A DNA stretch of 9,629 bases, taken from positions 1 through 9,629 of the forward strand of contig CAYOWK010000080.1 in assembly GCA_964407665.1 (NCBI GenBank), given 5' to 3'. A model generated the notes under the pieces. It did no database searches. It was given only the letters and a program-made list of their open reading frames with translations, and was not told where the DNA came from. Positions 5,558-9,629 of the stretch are shown here, piece by piece. The DNA comes from CAYOWK01 sp964407665 (GTDB lineage Bacteria > Pseudomonadota > Alphaproteobacteria > Caulobacterales > Hyphomonadaceae). Position numbers and translations under genes: made by a program. Position 1 is the stretch's first letter. Each line of letters opens with the position of its first letter.

Positions 5558-7384
5558 ATGCTCGGACAGTCAAAACGGACGCATTCGGCCGGGTTCGATC
5601 TCCTTTCGCAGGGCGTGTTCGAGGGAGCCAGCCGCACCCCGAATGGTCTTGAAATTGTCACGCCCTGGGCGCGCGCGTCCTGGGGCGAGGTTCTTCTCGA
5701 ACCCGGATGGTGGCGGATCGACAGCGATCTGCCTCCGTCTGAGGCTGGGTCCGCTGCGGCCGGAATGCGCATCACGCTGTCGACGCCAGCCGATCCCCAG
5801 GTGATCCTCGATGCCGCCTCGCCAGGCCAGCGTGTACTGGTTCGCGCGGAGGGTCCTGTGGCGATTTCCGCAACGTTGGGAGCCTGGCCCGGCTTCCGGC
5901 CGGTTACCCGGCTGCGTCTCGTCAGGCTCGGGCCCATGGAAATCAGGCTCCTGATGATAGGTGGAGCCTTGCGTCTCCTGCGCAACCCGGCGCGCTTCCG
6001 GATACTGGCAGAGGTGATCCACCGGCTGATTGCGGGACAGGCTGTCGGCATGAACGCTGGCGGCGCATCGCCGCCATTGGGGACGCTGAACACTCCTGCA
6101 GCGACCCTGTCGGGCAGCGCGGCGCCGGGCCGAAAGGTGTCGGGGCAGGGTGTATGCGTAGGCCTGCGCGAGGGCGAGACCCTCCACGTCCGGGCGCTGG
6201 AGCTGGCGGCCGCAGCGTTTGCGGGTGCGCCTCATCTTCGCGCGCTCGTGTCCGACGTTGTCAGCAGCGACGACGTGACGACCGGGCCCGAATGGGATGC
6301 GGAACTGGCGCGCCATGCCTGGTATGTTCCAGGGCCTGTCTTCTTTCGCGAAGGCGGCGTGATGGAGGAGATTACGGACCAGACCCTCGTCGGATCCTTG
6401 ATAAAAGAGCACGGGGTCGGCGCCATCGGACGCATCGCGCTGCCGCTTGTGCGAGCCGCCCATCCACCCTGGCAGGCTCCCATGCCAAGGCCGCCAGCGC
6501 CGGTCTTCGAGCGACCGCCGCTGGTCTCCGTCATCATTCCCACAAAGGTCAGGATGGACCTTCTCGATCGCGCCCTGACCGGCCTGCGTGAGAAGACCGG
6601 CTATCCCGCGCTGGAAGTCCTGGTCGTCGACAATGACAGCCCGGACCCATCCCTGCCGGATGTCATCGCGGGCCACGCGTCAATGGGTCTCGAAGTCCGT
6701 CTCGTTCCCGGCCCGGGTGCCTTCAATTTCCCGCGCCTCATCGACCTTGGCGTGCAAGCCTCCCGCGGCGAGGTCCTGCTCCTTCTCAACGACGACATCG
6801 AGCCGGTCGAACCGGGCTGGCTGCACCGGTTGATCGAATCGGCGCTCCAGCCGGGCGTCGGCGCGGTCGGCGCCCGGCTGCTCTATCCGGGCGGCGACAT
6901 CCAGCATGCCGGCGTGTGGCTCGGCGTCGGTGGGCTTTGCGGACATCTGTGGAAGGGTCTCGGGCAGGAAGCGGCGGAGCGCAATCCTCATATCGCCCTG
7001 CCGGGCTCGCGCATGGCTGTTACGGGCGCATGCCTGGCTCTCACGCGGGAGTCCTACGATCGGGTCGGCGGGCTCGACGCCGCAGCCTTCCCCGTGGCGT
7101 TCAACGACATCGACCTCTGCCTGCGCCTCGGCAAGGCAGGGCTGCGCACGATCTATCGCGGCGACGCCGTCCTTGTGCACCACGAGAGCCAGTCGCGCGG
7201 TCCGGACGACGCCACTCCCGCAACCCGAAGGCGTCTGGCGGCCGAAAGCGCAACCTTCATGCAGCGATGGGGGCGCCTTTTGCGCTCGGATCCCTGGCTG
7301 TCCCCCGCCATCGACGCCGCGGTCGAAACCGGCCGCATTCAGCCGGCTGCTCTCTCCGGGGCCGGTTACGACAGCTTTGCATAG
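5558..7384 (+). CDS. GT2-family glycosyltransferase (rhamnosyltransferase-like) with long N-terminal region
   Basis: Cytoplasmic enzyme of 608 residues likely to add a sugar from a nucleotide-sugar donor to a growing surface polysaccharide. The C-terminal GT-A domain (about 320-550) begins PLVSVIIPTK and shows VVDND (D358, D360), LLLLNDDIEP (N411, D412, D413: metal-binding DxD region), a gap with AVTGACLALTRESYDRVGGL, then FNDIDLCLR (N516-D519) and VHHES. These are typical of the O-antigen/rhamnosyltransferase branch of GT2. The first 140 residues look beta-rich and are not recognised. Residues about 220-320 (SDDVTTGPEWDAEL..., PGPVFFREGG, W before a Pro-rich linker) resemble the tail of the first GT2 domain in tandem-GT2 proteins, suggesting a degenerate first domain. 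The ATG at 5558 was chosen over an adjacent TTG; the ribosome site is weak. The gene overlaps the convergent GT4 gene by 19 bases. Confidence 0.88.
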   Translation: MLGQSKRTHSAGFDLLSQGVFEGASRTPNGLEIVTPWARASWGEVLLEPGWWRIDSDLPPSEAGSAAAGMRITLSTPADPQVILDAASPGQRVLVRAEGPVAISATLGAWPGFRPVTRLRLVRLGPMEIRLLMIGGALRLLRNPARFRILAEVIHRLIAGQAVGMNAGGASPPLGTLNTPAATLSGSAAPGRKVSGQGVCVGLREGETLHVRALELAAAAFAGAPHLRALVSDVVSSDDVTTGPEWDAELARHAWYVPGPVFFREGGVMEEITDQTLVGSLIKEHGVGAIGRIALPLVRAAHPPWQAPMPRPPAPVFERPPLVSVIIPTKVRMDLLDRALTGLREKTGYPALEVLVVDNDSPDPSLPDVIAGHASMGLEVRLVPGPGAFNFPRLIDLGVQASRGEVLLLLNDDIEPVEPGWLHRLIESALQPGVGAVGARLLYPGGDIQHAGVWLGVGGLCGHLWKGLGQEAAERNPHIALPGSRMAVTGACLALTRESYDRVGGLDAAAFPVAFNDIDLCLRLGKAGLRTIYRGDAVLVHHESQSRGPDDATPATRRRLAAESATFMQRWGRLLRSDPWLSPAIDAAVETGRIQPAALSGAGYDSFA

Positions 7385-8637
7385 GCGGCTTCCACGCTCG
7401 CCGCGAAGCGCTCCCGCGTGAAATCCCCAGCGCGGGTCCGTCCGGCCTCCGCGATCCTTGCCCGGTAATCCGCGTCCGAAACCAGCCGCGTTATTCCGGC
7501 GGCGATGTCCGATCGCGACAGCGGATCGACATAGCAGGCGCCGCCGCCGCAGGTCTCCTCGAGCGAAGGCGTAGCTGCGGCAAGCACCGGCCGTCCTGCG
7601 CGCATCGCGTCGAGCGCCGGCAGTCCGAATCCTTCGTAGAGCGACGGCATGGCAAGGAAGCACGCCCCGGCATGCAGGGCGGAGAGGTCCGCGGCGTCCA
7701 CATAGCCGAGGAGGCGGATGCGGCTGCGGGTTTGCGGGTCCAGCTGTTCATCGATCCAACCGATCTCCTGCTCCGACATCCAGGCCCGGCCGCCAGCCAG
7801 CACCAGCGGGTGTTCCACCCCTGAATCGAGGTACGCCTGGATCAGGCGACGCAGGTTCTTCTTCGGCTCGATCGCGCCGACAAACAGGATGTAGGCCTCC
7901 GGCGTCAGCCCGAACCTCTCAATCGCGCCGGCCAGGGCGTCTGGTTCGCGCCTCTCGAATGGCTCCAGCATTGAAGCGAGAGGCGTCACGGCCACGCGCG
8001 CCGGGTCTGCATCGAGGATTTCGATTATGTCTCGCCGTGAGGCTTCCGACACCGTCGTGATCAGGTCCGATCGCCGGACGCATCCGCGCAGGCGCGCGGT
8101 GATTTCCTGCTTGTTGTCCGGGGTCGTCCAGGGCAGGCGGATCGGGATCAGATCGTGGATCGTCGTCACCAGCCGGCCGGCCAGCGGCGCAAGTGGCAGC
8201 GGCGCCGTCAGATGGGTGATGTCGACCGTCTGCGGCAGGGACAGCTGTGAGAACTGCCGCAACAGCATGTGCCTGTAGTGGGCGCGCCCAAACAGGTCGG
8301 GCGATGCAAGCTGCGCCCTGTTTCCCAGATCCCCCCTGTCGAGCACCGCCCCCGACCGGGCGATCTCGCGCGGGATGGCTTTCGCCTGCAGCAAGCCGCC
8401 GGTCATGCGGCGCACGGTGCCGAGTTTCGCCCGCAGACCTTGCTCTGCTGGCGGGGTATCCGAAGCCTCGACTTCATCGCCCAGCCTGTCGCGTCCGCGG
8501 CCGCCCTGATCGGTCAGCCACAAGACCTCATGTCCGTTGGCCTCGACCGACTGCGCCAGCAGGCGCGCATAGTTGCTGATGCCGGTGCCCCGGGCTGCGC
8601 CGGCATAGCCGGCGTCGATCAGGACGCGCTGGCGCAT
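7366..8637 (-). CDS. GT4-family glycosyltransferase (GT-B fold)
   Basis: Retaining GT-B glycosyltransferase of the mannosyl/glucosyl GT4 type, 423 residues from the ATG at 8637. The N-terminal domain opens RVLIDAGYAGAARGTGISNY (4-23), the usual start with the Gly-rich loop, and has TIHDLIPI (159-166) and TVSEAS (195-200). The C-terminal domain has LFVGAIEPKKNLRRLI (251-266) and MPSLYEGFGLPALDAM (330-345), the donor-binding EX7E region. In that motif E335 is kept but the second acidic residue is Asp (D343), a conservative change. An ATG at 8652 would add five residues (MSKPG). The frame stays open to 9000 but that part has no family-like sequence. Neither start has a clear ribosome site. The 3' end overlaps the oppositely oriented GT2 gene at 7366-7384. 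The sugar transferred cannot be read from the sequence. Confidence 0.88.
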   Translation of the reverse strand: MRQRVLIDAGYAGAARGTGISNYARLLAQSVEANGHEVLWLTDQGGRGRDRLGDEVEASDTPPAEQGLRAKLGTVRRMTGGLLQAKAIPREIARSGAVLDRGDLGNRAQLASPDLFGRAHYRHMLLRQFSQLSLPQTVDITHLTAPLPLAPLAGRLVTTIHDLIPIRLPWTTPDNKQEITARLRGCVRRSDLITTVSEASRRDIIEILDADPARVAVTPLASMLEPFERREPDALAGAIERFGLTPEAYILFVGAIEPKKNLRRLIQAYLDSGVEHPLVLAGGRAWMSEQEIGWIDEQLDPQTRSRIRLLGYVDAADLSALHAGACFLAMPSLYEGFGLPALDAMRAGRPVLAAATPSLEETCGGGACYVDPLSRSDIAAGITRLVSDADYRARIAEAGRTRAGDFTRERFAASVEAAYAKLS

Positions 8638-8652
8638 GCCCGGTTTGCTCAT

Positions 8653-8956
8653 ACGGCCGCATCGCAGCGACGGGATCGCGCCAGAGGCGTTGAAGAAGTC
8701 GGCGAGCGTGGCGTCATGCTGCTGTTTTGCGTAGTCCGGTTCGAAAAGCCAGTCCTCCTCGATGCCGGCTCGGCGCCGGGACTTGGCAAGCCTTGCCCGT
8801 TGGGGCCGTGCCGTGAGGACCGCCAGCGCCCCTTGTGGGCCTGTCTGCGATTGGGATATGCCGCAGCCAGGTCGTCCGCTGGCGAGAGCAGGCCGTCGAC
8901 ACGCGGACTGGCGTACGTCCAGGCTGCCGCGCAGGCAGCTTTGGCAGGAGAACAAA
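8653..8956. promoter_or_regulatory. Divergent intergenic region between GT4 and the UDP-xylose synthase gene
   Basis: About 300 bases without a convincing gene. Open frames exist on both strands (the GT4 frame runs back to 9000, and a plus-strand frame crosses the whole stretch), but their translations show no domain and resemble out-of-frame GC-rich sequence. It should hold promoters for both flanking genes; no clear -35/-10 pair was found. GAGGAGGA on the minus strand (about 8754-8761) looks like a ribosome site but has no start codon at a suitable distance. Confidence 0.4.
8946..8950 (+). promoter_or_regulatory. Strong ribosome binding site fixing the UXS start
   Basis: AGGAG lies six bases before the ATG at 8957 and settles that start. 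It is one of the best Shine-Dalgarno matches in the window. Confidence 0.8.
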
Positions 8957-9629
8957 ATGGCGAAGGCCAGCAGCCTGTTGGAAAATCGGGCCCTCGTCAC
9001 GGGCGGCTCCGGCTTCCTCGGCTCACACCTCTGCGACCGGTTGCTTGATCGTGGCTATGACGTCCTCTGCGCCGACAACCTGTTCACCGGCCAGAAGCGC
9101 AACATCGCCCACCTGCATCCGAACCCCCGCTTTGAGTTCATACGTCATGACGTGACGTTTCCGCTCTTCGTCGAAGTGGACCAGATCTTCAACCTCGCCT
9201 GTCCGGCCAGCCCGATCCACTACCAGCATGACCCCGTACAGACGACGAAAACGTCGGTCCACGGCGCGATCAACATGCTGGGCCTGGCCAAGCGTCTGGG
9301 CGCCAAGATTCTCCAGGCGTCGACGTCGGAGGTCTACGGCGATCCCGAAGTGCATCCCCAGACCGAGGACTACTGGGGCCACGTGAACCCGATCGGGCCA
9401 CGCTCCTGCTACGACGAGGGCAAGCGCTGCGCGGAGACCCTGTTCTTCGACTACCACAGGCAGCACGCGCTCCGGATCAAGGTCGTTCGCATCTTCAACA
9501 CCTACGGGCCGCGCATGCACCCGGACGATGGCCGGGTCGTCTCGAACTTCATCATGCAGGCGCTGCGTGGCGAGCCGATCACGATCTACGGCGACGGCCA
9601 GCAGACGCGCTCGTTCTGCTACGTCGACG
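8957..9629 (+). CDS. uxs: UDP-glucuronate decarboxylase (UDP-xylose synthase), 3' truncated by the window
   Basis: Short-chain dehydrogenase/reductase that oxidises and decarboxylates UDP-glucuronate to UDP-xylose, using bound NAD. It is cytoplasmic and provides a pentose donor for surface glycans. 224 codons are present; the family is usually a little over 300 residues, so roughly the last 90 are missing. Visible are the NAD-binding TGGSGFLGSHL (15-25), D40 at the end of strand 2, ACPASPIHYQHDP (81-93, a hallmark that sets UXS apart from GalE and dTDP-glucose dehydratases), STSEVYGDP (122-130), catalytic Y152xxxK156 in SCYDEGKR, and FNTYGPRMHPDDGRVVSNF (180-198). The frame has no stop before the edge. 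It is divergent from the GT4 gene and belongs functionally with the glycosyltransferases. The exact gene symbol varies between species. Confidence 0.92.
   Translation, partial: MAKASSLLENRALVTGGSGFLGSHLCDRLLDRGYDVLCADNLFTGQKRNIAHLHPNPRFEFIRHDVTFPLFVEVDQIFNLACPASPIHYQHDPVQTTKTSVHGAINMLGLAKRLGAKILQASTSEVYGDPEVHPQTEDYWGHVNPIGPRSCYDEGKRCAETLFFDYHRQHALRIKVVRIFNTYGPRMHPDDGRVVSNFIMQALRGEPITIYGDGQQTRSFCYVD

Noticed and set aside
6680..7663. Minus-strand open frame of 327 codons across the GT2/GT4 junction
   Set aside because: It conflicts with two well-supported glycosyltransferases and shows no recognisable domain.
8653..9000. Using the ATG at 9000 as the GT4 start (544 residues)
   Set aside because: It would run through the ribosome site and start of the divergent UXS gene, and the added 121 residues have no GT4-like sequence; the family fold begins at RVLIDAGY.

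Overview
The window is a GC-rich stretch of a Gram-negative bacterial chromosome, most probably from an alphaproteobacterium. A member of the Hyphomonadaceae/Caulobacterales is a guess from composition and protein style only; there is no rRNA or other marker here. It holds the edge of a cell-surface polysaccharide locus. No tRNA, rRNA, IS element, integrase or CRISPR array was seen.

Layout. (1) 1-1748, plus strand: the 3' end of glmM followed by complete glmU, the two late steps of UDP-GlcNAc synthesis. (2) 3585-1773, minus strand: an ATP-binding protein and a permease of the polysaccharide-exporting ABC-2 type (Wzt/Wzm, KpsT/KpsM family). The permease gene ends 24 bases from the end of glmU and is clearly AT-richer than its surroundings. 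(3) 3586-3845: a divergent intergenic region with several short palindromes. (4) 3846-5384, plus strand: a tightly coupled two-gene unit for an inner-membrane ion-driven motor of the MotA/ExbB plus MotB/OmpA type, most like ZorA and ZorB of the Zorya anti-phage system. The ZorA-like protein has no long cytoplasmic tail, and no ZorC, ZorD or ZorE is present. (5) 5558-7384, plus strand: a 608-residue GT2 glycosyltransferase with a long, poorly recognised N-terminal half. (6) 8652/8637-7366, minus strand: a GT4 glycosyltransferase whose 3' end overlaps the GT2 gene by 19 bases. (7) 8957-9629, plus strand: the first two thirds of a UDP-glucuronate decarboxylase (UDP-xylose synthase), cut by the window edge.

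How it fits together. GlmM and GlmU supply UDP-GlcNAc, the decarboxylase supplies UDP-xylose, the two glycosyltransferases would build a glycan from such donors on the cytoplasmic side, and the ABC pair would export the lipid-linked product. The ZorAB-like motor is the part this scheme does not explain. It is either an orphan or reduced defence module parked in an accessory locus, or a proton-driven, peptidoglycan-anchored motor with a role in the envelope. It is the best candidate in the window for something not yet described.
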